Part shown: positions 1 through 7,926 of the stretch, in pieces
Position numbering within the stretch: the stretch's first letter is position 1
Layout of the letters: every line of letters starts with the position of its first letter
Notes under the pieces: model-generated
Database searches by the model: none
What the model was told of the DNA's origin: nothing
What the model saw: only the letters and a program-made list of their open reading frames with translations
Made by a program: the position numbers and the translations under genes
NCBI GenBank assembly: GCA_002410555.1
Contig: DHSR01000079.1
Span: 75,160-88,143 of the forward strand
DNA: 12,984 bases
Source of the DNA: Bacteroidales bacterium UBA5281
Lineage (GTDB): Bacteria > Bacteroidota > Bacteroidia > Bacteroidales > Lentimicrobiaceae
Direction: 5' to 3'

Positions 1-13
1 AAATCAACAAACC

Positions 14-69
14 CACAGATCACAGATTACAGATCACAGATTACAAGTCACCGATTACAGATCACAGAT
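14..69. repeat. Heptanucleotide tandem array, 8 units (consensus YACAGAT)
   Basis: Eight back-to-back 7-bp units can be read: CACAGAT, CACAGAT, TACAGAT, CACAGAT, TACAAGT, CACCGAT, TACAGAT, CACAGAT. The 7-bp period means the array is not codon-neutral. No open frame crosses it. It is the first of two arrays of the same unit. Its flank and first units (1-44) recur 143 bp further on with one mismatch. Function is unknown; it may be simple-sequence expansion or an intergenic repeat family. Confidence 0.9.
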
Positions 70-83
70 CAAATATTTCAACC

Positions 84-156
84 GTGAATTACGCAAATTA
101 ACGCGAATTATGTTGTAAAGGCTCAACACCTCAACAAATCAACAAATCAACAAACC
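84..156. repeat. Decamer and octamer repeat spacer between the two heptad arrays
   Basis: Two further short-period repeats lie here. Positions 85-112 hold a degenerate 10-bp period (TGAATTACGC, AAATTAACGC, GAATTATG...). Positions 125-156 hold an 8-bp period (AACACCTC, AACAAATC, AACAAATC, AACAAACC), and an AACAAACC copy also precedes the first heptad array at 6-13. Nothing coding or hairpin-like was seen. Positions 1-232 as a whole contain only these repeats and no gene. Confidence 0.75.
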
Positions 157-240
157 CACAGATCACAGATTACAGATCACATATTACAGATCACTGATTA
201 CAGATTACAGATTACAGATCACAGATCACAGATCACAGAT
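157..240. repeat. Heptanucleotide tandem array, 12 units, running into a stop codon
   Basis: Twelve consecutive 7-bp units of YACAGAT type run from 157 to 240 with only two off-consensus units (CACATAT, CACTGAT). The minus-strand gene on the right stops at TGA 235-233, so the last units of the array overlap the end of that coding sequence and encode its final residues and stop. Further expansion of the array would not change the protein, because the first in-frame stop lies within the first unit read from the gene side. Confidence 0.9.
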
Positions 241-3200
241 TACCGAGCACCCAAAAATCATCAATATAAAAATCGGCACTTTTACTGCTCCAGAAAAACA
301 CCTGTATTTCATCGCCAGCCACTGCACCTTTCGGGAATGCACCAAGCTTTGCAACGTTAGTCCACTTTCTGTCTGTTATTTGGTAAGTTCGGGAGCCGGC
401 TGAAAATGACCGGATAACTTTTTCACCGCGCCGCTGTAATATTATCAGTGCAGAATTTTCAAAATTACCCTTTACTTTGGCCCGCACGAAAACCTCAAAA
501 GGAATGTTTTCCTCCTTTTCCGTAACTTCCCAGCGGTAAACAAAACTACCGGGATGCAGGCTGTCAATCTTATTTGAAAACTTACCGCTTAACGAAACGG
601 AATCAGACAGTCGCTTAAAATCCCCGCTCCAGCCGGGATATCCGGCTTCAAAATCATTCAGTGACGAGAATCCCTCAGGCTGTTCACCTGCTATAGAAAT
701 CTGCATATTTCCAGATTTAAATTGAGCTTCCTTCTCCATGATGGGCCATTTCTGGCGGATAGCGGCGACTGCTTCCGGCCTTTCGCCCGCATAGAGGTTG
801 AGTACCCCTACCCTACTGTCGCTCAGGCTGTCAACCAAATCAAGCCAATGACTGAGGCCATAGTCATAAGTAAGGTTGGCGTAGAAAGCGCGACCGGCAA
901 ATCCTGCGCCTTTAAGTGATTTATCCATTAAAACGACATCATCCACATTCAATAAAATACTGTTTACACCAGATTGCTTAAGTGCATTGGCTGCCCTATG
1001 ATATGCCTGCTGCTTTGTGTATTCATAAGAGGTATAAAATCTAAACAGGAACAGGAGACCTACAAGCAGCCACATCACAAATAAAAGTCCATATCTGGTT
1101 TTTCGACGGTGCAGGGGCAAACCAAACCACACAATCAGGGAAATGAGTACAAAAAAAGCAGTATATGAAATCAAGAATCCAGTCATTACCAGATTATTGT
1201 GATATGAAAACTCCACAGTGTGGCTGCCAGGAGGCATAATGACACTGATAAACAGATGGTTTGTAAGCAGTATTTCTGCAGGCTTATCATCCACCTTTAC
1301 GCTCCAGCCCGGATACATGGCCTGTAACAACGTAAGCGCAACCGGGGCCTGATTATTCACCTCGACTCGTGCGTAACCGGGATAAAAAGAAACCATTCTC
1401 ACCGAATCGCCGGGAGAAATATGCAATTGTGAAAATGCTTCAATGAAATCTGCATCTTTTACAAACAAGACCCTTGTGCGGTTCTCATAGTCCACACTAT
1501 CTATTACAGAAAATGGATAGACCTCTTCTGAAAGATAAATGATGCTATTTTGTTGAACTGTCCCTGAAAGCTTATACAGAGAATCCATCAGATAATCATA
1601 ATTATTCAGCCGGAATGAGTTATATCCTTCGGCCGAAACCGTTTTGGTATAAATGGAGGCATTTCTCCACAGCACCGAAAAACCGGTGTTGCGTTCGCTG
1701 TTCATCGCCACAGTTGACTGAATTTGCGGCAGCGGAAATCCATCGGGACGCTGTTGAACACTTTCAGAAAGATCTACCGGGTTAACACCTGCTGAAGCAA
1801 CCGTATAATATATGTTCAGTTGCACGGCAATAAACATTTCCATAAAGACAAGCCAGGGCAACATCAAACTGATTTTATGCCGCCGTTTTTTTATCATGTA
1901 AAAAAAAATGATCAATACGATCAATTGTATCAGTGCATGCACCAAAATATGTTCATGCCGTGATGCCAGCGTAAGCCAGGTGGAGAAATCAGCCGCAGGT
2001 TCAAAAAAGGAGAATGACTTTAGATTAACATCCTTTATGGCATAAATAAACAATCCAGTAATGATTAACGTCAGAAAAAGAGTGATGCCAATGAGCGGTT
2101 TCCGGTAGCGATCTGAATCAGACAGATAATTCCCTATTCCCACAGCGCCCCCTAAAATAAAAGCCAGTACTGTAAAATAACTAAAGAAACTCGAATGCCT
2201 GAACAAATTGAGCAGTGGGAATCCATGATACAAAGCTGCACGAATGGGCGTAAATTCTCCAAAAGCTGCCAACAGGCTTATCAACCCAAAAAGCAATATC
2301 ACATAAAACAGCAGCGTTTGTTTCCTGAAAAATGATAAAATCAGAAATATCAACACAATGAGACCAGCATAGGCATTGTTCATCGAGACATCCGTGGCAT
2401 ACCAATCCAGGTCCTTTACTGTGGCAAAGGGGAGCAGGAATGATATTGCCGAGCGCGGTGAAAAGGGCATAAACCATGCATCTTCCAGCGATAAGCCACC
2501 CAATCGTCCTATGTATGGGGCAACCTGCAGGAAAGTGACTGCAATTACCGAAAGAGAAAAGGCCGTTACCAATGTCAGCAAAGTATTCAGCCACACCAAT
2601 CTCCAGGCTTTTCTGTATTGTTGCTGTCTGAAATACCGGATGAAAATGGCGATGAAAATGGCAGCCAGCAGATAAATCAAAATGGCCCACATGGCCTGAT
2701 AGCCGCCGGTGACCAGCAGAAAAGCAAAAATGGTTGTACGTAAAATATCTCTGAAATCAAGGTTTTGCTGCAGACGGATGAAATAGAAGAGCACAAAGGG
2801 TATCCAGGTAGCGGCAATAATGCCAAACATCTCCTGCCCGTGGCCCACAAAAAAGCCGGACATAACATAAGCGGCCCCTGCCACAAAAGAGGCTCGCCAA
2901 TCGCTGGTAAAATGGGTGCTCAGCAAGTACATGCCCAAACCCGCCAGCGCTAGATGCACTACAAACAACAGGTGAAGGGTAAGGTAAGAGTAACCGGTGG
3001 TTAAACCAATTAAAAAAGTTTCGGGGTACCACACTGAGCGCAAATCGGCATGAATGGGATATCCGTAATGGGTGTAGGGATTCCAGAATGGGAACACCCC
3101 GCTTTGAAGACATTCGCCCACATGATAACGCCAGGGCAGGTAGCAGCCCAGCATGTCCCACTTCAGGCTGTTTTGCAACAACGCAATTTGCCAGTAGGCT

Positions 3201-3262
3201 ATTACCGTAAGTAATAAAAAAGCAAGAAAAACATAAATAATCCTGGGCCTGTTCTGAGGCAT
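233..3262 (-). CDS. YfhO-family multi-spanning membrane protein (GT-C-like) with extra C-terminal domain
   Basis: This 1009-residue protein belongs to the YfhO family of large membrane proteins. In Firmicutes, YfhO transfers a sugar from undecaprenyl phosphate to lipoteichoic acid outside the membrane. Visible hallmarks are an N-terminal membrane segment (about 8-28), an acidic residue in the first outer loop (WDMLGCYLPWRY, D36), the family signature FPFWNPYTHYGYP (57-69), many further hydrophobic segments up to about residue 460, and a soluble region ending in the YfhO-type YPGWSVKVD motif near 650. Two more membrane helices follow at about 690-745. Residues 866-1009 form an additional beta-rich domain ending in FYIDDFWVL, which resembles the end of the GT-C protein at 5803-7905. 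The protein is longer than usual for YfhO (commonly about 800-900). The start is ATG 3262; a candidate promoter lies about 25 bp upstream. The neighbour at 3364 is a divergent GT2 gene, the usual partner. The acceptor is unknown. The family call is firm and the enzymatic role is inferred. Confidence 0.85.
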   Translation of the reverse strand: MPQNRPRIIYVFLAFLLLTVIAYWQIALLQNSLKWDMLGCYLPWRYHVGECLQSGVFPFWNPYTHYGYPIHADLRSVWYPETFLIGLTTGYSYLTLHLLFVVHLALAGLGMYLLSTHFTSDWRASFVAGAAYVMSGFFVGHGQEMFGIIAATWIPFVLFYFIRLQQNLDFRDILRTTIFAFLLVTGGYQAMWAILIYLLAAIFIAIFIRYFRQQQYRKAWRLVWLNTLLTLVTAFSLSVIAVTFLQVAPYIGRLGGLSLEDAWFMPFSPRSAISFLLPFATVKDLDWYATDVSMNNAYAGLIVLIFLILSFFRKQTLLFYVILLFGLISLLAAFGEFTPIRAALYHGFPLLNLFRHSSFFSYFTVLAFILGGAVGIGNYLSDSDRYRKPLIGITLFLTLIITGLFIYAIKDVNLKSFSFFEPAADFSTWLTLASRHEHILVHALIQLIVLIIFFYMIKKRRHKISLMLPWLVFMEMFIAVQLNIYYTVASAGVNPVDLSESVQQRPDGFPLPQIQSTVAMNSERNTGFSVLWRNASIYTKTVSAEGYNSFRLNNYDYLMDSLYKLSGTVQQNSIIYLSEEVYPFSVIDSVDYENRTRVLFVKDADFIEAFSQLHISPGDSVRMVSFYPGYARVEVNNQAPVALTLLQAMYPGWSVKVDDKPAEILLTNHLFISVIMPPGSHTVEFSYHNNLVMTGFLISYTAFFVLISLIVWFGLPLHRRKTRYGLLFVMWLLVGLLFLFRFYTSYEYTKQQAYHRAANALKQSGVNSILLNVDDVVLMDKSLKGAGFAGRAFYANLTYDYGLSHWLDLVDSLSDSRVGVLNLYAGERPEAVAAIRQKWPIMEKEAQFKSGNMQISIAGEQPEGFSSLNDFEAGYPGWSGDFKRLSDSVSLSGKFSNKIDSLHPGSFVYRWEVTEKEENIPFEVFVRAKVKGNFENSALIILQRRGEKVIRSFSAGSRTYQITDRKWTNVAKLGAFPKGAVAGDEIQVFFWSSKSADFYIDDFWVLGNL

Positions 3263-3287
3263 AATTTCAGTAGCTGGTTTACTTTGG

Positions 3288-3295
3288 CGAATTTA
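3288..3295 (-). promoter_or_regulatory. Candidate Bacteroidota -7 box for the YfhO-family gene
   Basis: On the minus strand the box reads TAAATTCG, one mismatch from TAnnTTTG, 25 bp before the ATG at 3262. A TTG lies 19 bp further upstream, which is compatible with the -33 element spacing known for Bacteroides promoters. It is in the 101-bp region shared with the divergent GT2 gene. Confidence 0.4.
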
Positions 3296-3331
3296 AGAGA
3301 AAAATCGGGAGTTACAACATAGTAAAATCGC

Positions 3332-3339
3332 TATCTTAG
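3332..3339 (+). promoter_or_regulatory. Candidate Bacteroidota -7 box for the GT2 gene at 3364
   Basis: TATCTTAG matches TAnnTTTG at all but one of the fixed positions and lies 24 bp before the ATG at 3364. No clear -33 TTTG is visible at the expected distance, so the call is tentative. With the opposing box at 3288-3295 it forms a compact divergent promoter pair, which would allow coordinate control of the two genes. Confidence 0.4.
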
Positions 3340-3363
3340 CCACGCCAAAGCAAAATCACCCTT

Positions 3364-4287
3364 ATGGATTTCAAAGTTTCGGTAGTAATACCCTGTTTCA
3401 ACGAGCGCGACAACCTGCATGTTTTATATCAGCAGCTTTTAGAAATCCTGCAAAATTACCCTTTCCATGAAATTCTTTTTGTGGACGATGGCAGCATGGA
3501 CGACAGTCTCGATATCATTAAAGGGCTGGCGAAAGAGGATAAAAATGTGCGTTATATTTCGCTTTCGCGGAATTTCGGGCATCAACACGCACTTAAAGCC
3601 GGCCTCGATCATGCCACAGGCGACTGCGTGATCAGCCTGGATGCCGACCTGCAACACCCGCCCCAACTTATTCCGGCACTCCTCGAAAAGTGGCAACAGG
3701 GTTTTGATGTGGTAAACACCATTCGTGGGAAGCAACAATCATTGCCATTGGGCAAACGCTTGTCATCCGGCATGTATTACCGCCTTATCAATTCGCTGAG
3801 CAATGTTGAAATTAAACCGGGGGCTGCCGATTTCCGGTTGCTCGACCGCAAGGTGGTAGATGTACTCAAACAATTCAATGAAAACCACCTCTTCCTGCGT
3901 GGATTGATACCCTGGTTGGGTTTCAGGCAAACCGAAATCGGCTTTGAACCGGCGGAGCGCCATGCAGGCAAAACCAAATATTCCTTTATACGCATGTTGC
4001 GTCTTGCCCTGGATGGCATCACTTCATTCAGCAGCAGGCCGTTGTATCTTTCCATTGCATTGGGCGGGATCATTGCCGGACTGGCTTTCCTGTATGGGAT
4101 TTATGCACTTTACATGTACCTGTTTACGGATGCCACCCTGCCCGGCTGGACTTCAACCACCGCCAGTGTATTGTTTATTGGAGGTATCCAACTGATAATG
4201 ATTGGCATCATCGGTATTTACCTGGCAAAAATGTTTATGGAGAATAAAAGGCGGCCAAATTACGTGATTGGTTCAAAAAACTTTTAA
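3364..4287 (+). CDS. GT2 polyprenyl-phosphate glycosyltransferase (GtrB/CsbB/ArnC-like)
   Basis: This 307-residue protein is a family 2 (GT-A) glycosyltransferase of the DPM1/GtrB type. These enzymes move a sugar from a nucleotide donor to undecaprenyl phosphate at the cytoplasmic face of the inner membrane. It shows SVVIPCFNE at 6-14, the VDDGSMDD nucleotide-binding loop at 40-47, the metal-binding DAD in SLDADLQHPP (91-100), GAADFRLLDR (153-162), and a basic GKTKYS stretch at 202-207. Two C-terminal membrane helices lie at about 229-254 and 266-291, the architecture of GtrB and CsbB. The length is normal. It is divergent from the YfhO-family gene, and CsbB and YfhO are also genetic neighbours in Bacillus, so they may work as a pair. 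The sugar cannot be read from the sequence. No Shine-Dalgarno is obvious before ATG 3364. Confidence 0.92.
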   Translation: MDFKVSVVIPCFNERDNLHVLYQQLLEILQNYPFHEILFVDDGSMDDSLDIIKGLAKEDKNVRYISLSRNFGHQHALKAGLDHATGDCVISLDADLQHPPQLIPALLEKWQQGFDVVNTIRGKQQSLPLGKRLSSGMYYRLINSLSNVEIKPGAADFRLLDRKVVDVLKQFNENHLFLRGLIPWLGFRQTEIGFEPAERHAGKTKYSFIRMLRLALDGITSFSSRPLYLSIALGGIIAGLAFLYGIYALYMYLFTDATLPGWTSTTASVLFIGGIQLIMIGIIGIYLAKMFMENKRRPNYVIGSKNF

Positions 4288-4329
4288 TGCTTCTCTTCTG
4301 AATGCATGTTAGCTATCGTCTGATTTATC

Positions 4330-4356
4330 ACTGAGATATCAGTTAGATTTTTTTTT
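4330..4356 (+). terminator. Weak hairpin plus T9 terminator after the GT2 gene
   Basis: ACTGA (4330-4334) and TCAGT (4339-4343) form a perfect 5-bp stem around a GATA loop. A run of nine T residues follows at 4348-4356. It lies about 40 bp past the stop of the plus-strand GT2 gene, in the 85-bp convergent gap. The stem is short and AT-rich, so efficiency is uncertain. On the minus strand no T-run follows the hairpin, so it would serve only the plus-strand gene. Confidence 0.5.
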
Positions 4357-4372
4357 GAAATAAGCTCCACCA

Positions 4373-5806
4373 TCACTCTTTGAATTTGATTTTATGGCTT
4401 GCATATGCTACCATTCTCAACAAAAGCCATCCGTGCCTGAAGCGTGAAATATTGGTATCGCCATATTTTCTGGCCCGGTATCGGATAGGCACTTCCACAA
4501 ATTTAAGGTTGAGCTTTGAAGAACCAAAAATCAGATCAAAATCGCCGAAGGGATCAAAATTTCCGAAATAGGCACGATTAGCGGCCAGTTTCCGGTAATT
4601 TTCAGCGGTAAGCACTTTGGTACCACACAAAGTATCTTTTATCCGCTGCCCCAGCAACCACGAAAACATAATGGAAAAAAATTTATTTCCCAGGATATTG
4701 AGGCTACGCATGGCCTCGTCTTCCATGGGATAAACCAGGCGGGTACCGTTGATATATTCCCCTTTGCCGGTGGCTAAAGCATCATAAAATTTAGGCAGAT
4801 CCCCGGGTGGCACCGTCAGATCGGCATCCAGTATCATCAAAATATCACCGGTCGCATGGTCGTAGCCTTTACGCACCGCATCGCCCTTTCCTTTACCATC
4901 CTGAACCAGATACTTTACATCACGCTTGTCTTTGTAAGCAGCACAAACCCGCTTGATCTCATCCAATGTATCATCCGTAGAATTGCCTTCCACAAAAATA
5001 ATTTCTGTGTGTTTGCCCATTTCAGGCGTACGGAGCACGGCATCCTCAATATTGCCCTTTTCATTCCTTGCGGGGATAATCACGCTTACGCTGAAATCTT
5101 TGTTTCCGGCCGGACGCACTTCCGGCAGCCGGGCAATGGTATAGCCGGTAAGGCAAAGACTGTTGAACAGTGGAAGGTTCGCAATGTATTTATTAAAAAG
5201 CCACGAAATAAGCGGAATATATACCGGAAAAAGGAAGCGCCGTCCACACTTAATTACGTCATAACCTTCTAATTGAAGCAGTCCGATAACATCGCCACGG
5301 TTCAACCAGTTCAGCCGGGGATGAGCCATTTTAAGCCTGAGTTTCTGTGCCAGCCACAAGGCCGGTTCCCACAGAAAGTTATGATATGAAATCAGTATAC
5401 GGGTTTTGGGTGTAATTACCTTTTTTAATTCCGAAAATACCTGCTGTATATCTTCAAGATAACCAAGTGAATCTGAAATAATTACATATTGAAAGGTCTC
5501 ACACATCGTAAGATTTTCCGCATCCATGACCTCAAAATTCAAGTGGGGATATTGCTCAGTTGCTATCTGCACCATAGAAGGAGACAAGTCAATGCCTTTA
5601 CCGTAAGAAGGATTGAGTGCATTCAGCAGATAGCCGGTGCCGCAGCCAATTTCAAGTATACTTGCACCTTCAGGGATATTGAACCGAAAGAACCGAACGA
5701 GGTTTCTATAATAATAGCGGTTTCGGCGGATATATTTATTCCGCTTATGAGCAATGGTTTCCATCGCTTCAAGCACCCTGGACTTATTTGTAGAACCCAA
5801 TTTCAT
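4373..5806 (-). CDS. Bifunctional SAM methyltransferase-GT2 glycosyltransferase fusion
   Basis: This 477-residue protein has two enzymes in one chain. Residues about 1-215 are a class I SAM-dependent methyltransferase: motif I is LEIGCGTGYL (51-60), followed by GIDLSPSMVQIA (71-82) with the acidic ribose-binding position, and SDSLGYLED (111-119). Residues about 236-477 are a GT2 domain of the DPM1 type: SVIIPARNE (241-249), VEGNSTDDT (272-280), GKGKGDAVRKGY (304-315), and ILDADLTVPP (325-334) with the DAD metal site. Unlike the other two GT2 proteins here it has no clear C-terminal membrane helix pair. Its start ATGA overlaps the stop of the upstream GT-C gene by 4 bp, so the two are probably translationally coupled. 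A likely role is making a polyprenyl-linked sugar for that partner and methylating a sugar or lipid intermediate; this is inference. Such fused proteins do occur, so the domain order is probably genuine rather than an assembly join. Confidence 0.9.
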   Translation of the reverse strand: MKLGSTNKSRVLEAMETIAHKRNKYIRRNRYYYRNLVRFFRFNIPEGASILEIGCGTGYLLNALNPSYGKGIDLSPSMVQIATEQYPHLNFEVMDAENLTMCETFQYVIISDSLGYLEDIQQVFSELKKVITPKTRILISYHNFLWEPALWLAQKLRLKMAHPRLNWLNRGDVIGLLQLEGYDVIKCGRRFLFPVYIPLISWLFNKYIANLPLFNSLCLTGYTIARLPEVRPAGNKDFSVSVIIPARNEKGNIEDAVLRTPEMGKHTEIIFVEGNSTDDTLDEIKRVCAAYKDKRDVKYLVQDGKGKGDAVRKGYDHATGDILMILDADLTVPPGDLPKFYDALATGKGEYINGTRLVYPMEDEAMRSLNILGNKFFSIMFSWLLGQRIKDTLCGTKVLTAENYRKLAANRAYFGNFDPFGDFDLIFGSSKLNLKFVEVPIRYRARKYGDTNISRFRHGWLLLRMVAYASHKIKFKE

Positions 5807-7905
5807 TCTCCGTTATTCTTTAAAGAGGTGTAATGTTCCAGCCTGAAGTTATCAAACCAGGCCGGATCATTTTCCTTATTCCAGACATATATTTTAATTG
5901 GCACGCCTGCTTCATTCCGGTTTATCTTTCGGTTTAACTGAAGCAATTGCCACCCCGTATTTCCAGCTATTGAATCTTGCAATGAGGTATAATAAAACCC
6001 ATCAGGATCAGCCGATGACATTACAATTCTTGCAGCGCCCCGTCTGGCTGATGACCAGACACTTATAGAAACCGAGTCCCCTGCCTGAGCAACAAAAGGT
6101 TCAACTGTGTAAGCATAAGGATTTCCCGGTTCAGATTTAATACTTGCTTTGCCTGAAAATACGTTTTGCATATCCGGATTACCTATGTAACTGAATCCAT
6201 TACAAAAAGCCACCTGATTTGCATCACTATCTGCAACCTCTCCCCCACAAAATATTATTTTCTGAAGATAAAGTTGCTGCTGATCCTCCTTTATCCTGGG
6301 ACTGATAATTTCCAGTCTGTCATTTTCATACACTTTTTGAAACTGAAACTCTGGAGCGAAATTTCTCATAGAGTCAATAAAATCCGGTGATTGCGATTTC
6401 ATCCCGAGGTGATAAATCTGTCCATGGTACTTTTTATACAACTCCGAAAAATTCACAACATTCCCTGACCAGTCAACCACATGGCCTTTATAGTAATCGT
6501 TTATATATAAATTGGGATAAATTTGCTTTAATTCATCTGCATAGCGACTCCGGCTGTAAGCATTACCGAAATACAAGGCGGGCACAGGCGAAATTCCGGG
6601 ATTGGTAGCAATTACAGCCGTCTGTCCCAGGGAACTGCTTGCAGCCTGCCAGGTTTGTTCCCACAGTGGGTTTTTGTTTGTTTGGTATAAACTTCTTTTT
6701 TTTGAAAGAGCGTCCGGGATCAGTAAAATCGCAAATACCACTACACCCAATATTGAAATGATGGTTCTGAGCCATTTGCCAACAAACAATGATACAAATC
6801 CATACAACATCACCACCAGATTAACGGCTACTACACTTTCGTAAGGCAACAAATAGGCGGCTTTCGGCTGTTTGGCAATCAACAGATAGCCGGCAACCTG
6901 AGCCAGTACCACAGCAAGCAGTAATTTGGCCGTTGGTGGAAATGATCTGTCATTATTCAAACGGCATTTTATCAGGAATACAATCAGAACGAGCATACTC
7001 ATGCCAACTATAATTGCTAAAACCGGATTTATTTTTATAAGATTCAGCAATTCTCCAAAATACTTTGAAGTATCAATCACCGCTTTTTCGCCGGCACCAT
7101 ATTGTCCGGAATGAATAAACAGGCGGTAAAACCAATACAACATATTGGGATACAGCCGGATGATGGGAAGGGTAAAAAGTATAAAACCTCCCAGACTTAC
7201 GAAGACAAATTTAATCTTACTTTTAAAAGGTTCAATCAGAATAAAGGGAATGATCATCAATGGGGCAAACAGCACTTTAGAAGCCATGCCGAAGCCTGAA
7301 ATGATTCCAAAAAGCAATATATATTTTCTGGATTTTTTTTGACGGGGGTCGAAAAGCCAGATCAAAGCTGCTGTGGCCATTGCAAAAGCGGCCACCATCA
7401 GCATCACCTCCTGGGTAACGCGGGTAAATCCATTAAACAGCAGATAACCGGAAACAAAGGGCGTAAGCTGAATCACAAGGCCGTACCAGACATTTCGGGT
7501 ACGTCGATAAAAAATAAAGGCCAGAACCAATAAAGATAAGGATGCAATGATAGCTGTGGCAACATTTAATATACGGATGTAGTACTCCGGATCGGCCAAT
7601 ACAGCTTGTGTAAGATTTTCGCCACGTTTTTCAGCCAGCCAGGCCCCTTCCAACACTACGCCACCTGCCATCTGCATGGTAGTTCCCGGATGATCGATAT
7701 GCCCAACCAGTCTGAAACGCGCCATATTCAATGCGTTGAACAAGTATGCGTATTCGGGATCGTAACCTCCGCCATACCATGCCTTATTCCGCGACTGAAT
7801 GGTTTGCAGCGAAGTGATAAAAAGCAGCAACGGAATCAATAAAAAAAGCACAGAAACCAACACTTGTTGTCCGGTTTTCTTTACTGAAAACAACGATATA
7901 TGCAT
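5803..7905 (-). CDS. GT-C membrane glycosyltransferase (GT39/ArnT-like) with C-terminal beta-rich domain
   Basis: This 700-residue protein (from ATG 7905) is a multi-spanning membrane protein of the dolichyl/polyprenyl-phosphate sugar glycosyltransferase type. It has an N-terminal helix (about 13-33), then a first outer loop with acidic residues in YGGGYDPEYAYL (D49, E51) and HIDHPGTTMQM (69-79); an acidic first-loop motif is typical of GT-C catalysis. About ten hydrophobic segments run to about residue 395. A soluble region follows and ends in a beta-rich module (about 550-700) containing FSGKAS, a KIYVWN strand and a final WFDNFRLEHY, much like the end of the YfhO-family protein. An upstream TTG at 7929 would add eight residues but lies inside the TATCTTTG promoter box, so ATG 7905 is preferred. 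It overlaps the methyltransferase-GT2 fusion gene by 4 bp. Donor and acceptor are unknown. Family membership is by motif and topology only, so GT39, GT83 or an unclassified GT-C clan is possible. Confidence 0.82.
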   Translation of the reverse strand: MHISLFSVKKTGQQVLVSVLFLLIPLLLFITSLQTIQSRNKAWYGGGYDPEYAYLFNALNMARFRLVGHIDHPGTTMQMAGGVVLEGAWLAEKRGENLTQAVLADPEYYIRILNVATAIIASLSLLVLAFIFYRRTRNVWYGLVIQLTPFVSGYLLFNGFTRVTQEVMLMVAAFAMATAALIWLFDPRQKKSRKYILLFGIISGFGMASKVLFAPLMIIPFILIEPFKSKIKFVFVSLGGFILFTLPIIRLYPNMLYWFYRLFIHSGQYGAGEKAVIDTSKYFGELLNLIKINPVLAIIVGMSMLVLIVFLIKCRLNNDRSFPPTAKLLLAVVLAQVAGYLLIAKQPKAAYLLPYESVVAVNLVVMLYGFVSLFVGKWLRTIISILGVVVFAILLIPDALSKKRSLYQTNKNPLWEQTWQAASSSLGQTAVIATNPGISPVPALYFGNAYSRSRYADELKQIYPNLYINDYYKGHVVDWSGNVVNFSELYKKYHGQIYHLGMKSQSPDFIDSMRNFAPEFQFQKVYENDRLEIISPRIKEDQQQLYLQKIIFCGGEVADSDANQVAFCNGFSYIGNPDMQNVFSGKASIKSEPGNPYAYTVEPFVAQAGDSVSISVWSSARRGAARIVMSSADPDGFYYTSLQDSIAGNTGWQLLQLNRKINRNEAGVPIKIYVWNKENDPAWFDNFRLEHYTSLKNNGE

Positions 7906-7926
7906 CTCAATGGTAACTTTGGCGGT

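Noticed and set aside
1..240. CRISPR array
   Set aside because: The units are 7 bp with no unique spacers between them, and no cas gene is nearby.
2181..3161. Two long frames (134 and 169 codons) on the minus strand in another frame within the YfhO-family gene
   Set aside because: They overlap the membrane-protein gene on the same strand. Their translations are rich in Cys, His and Pro without domain motifs, as expected of out-of-frame reading.
4856..5272. A 138-codon open frame on the plus strand opposite the methyltransferase-GT2 fusion
   Set aside because: It is antisense to conserved catalytic motifs, with no recognisable domain or promoter.
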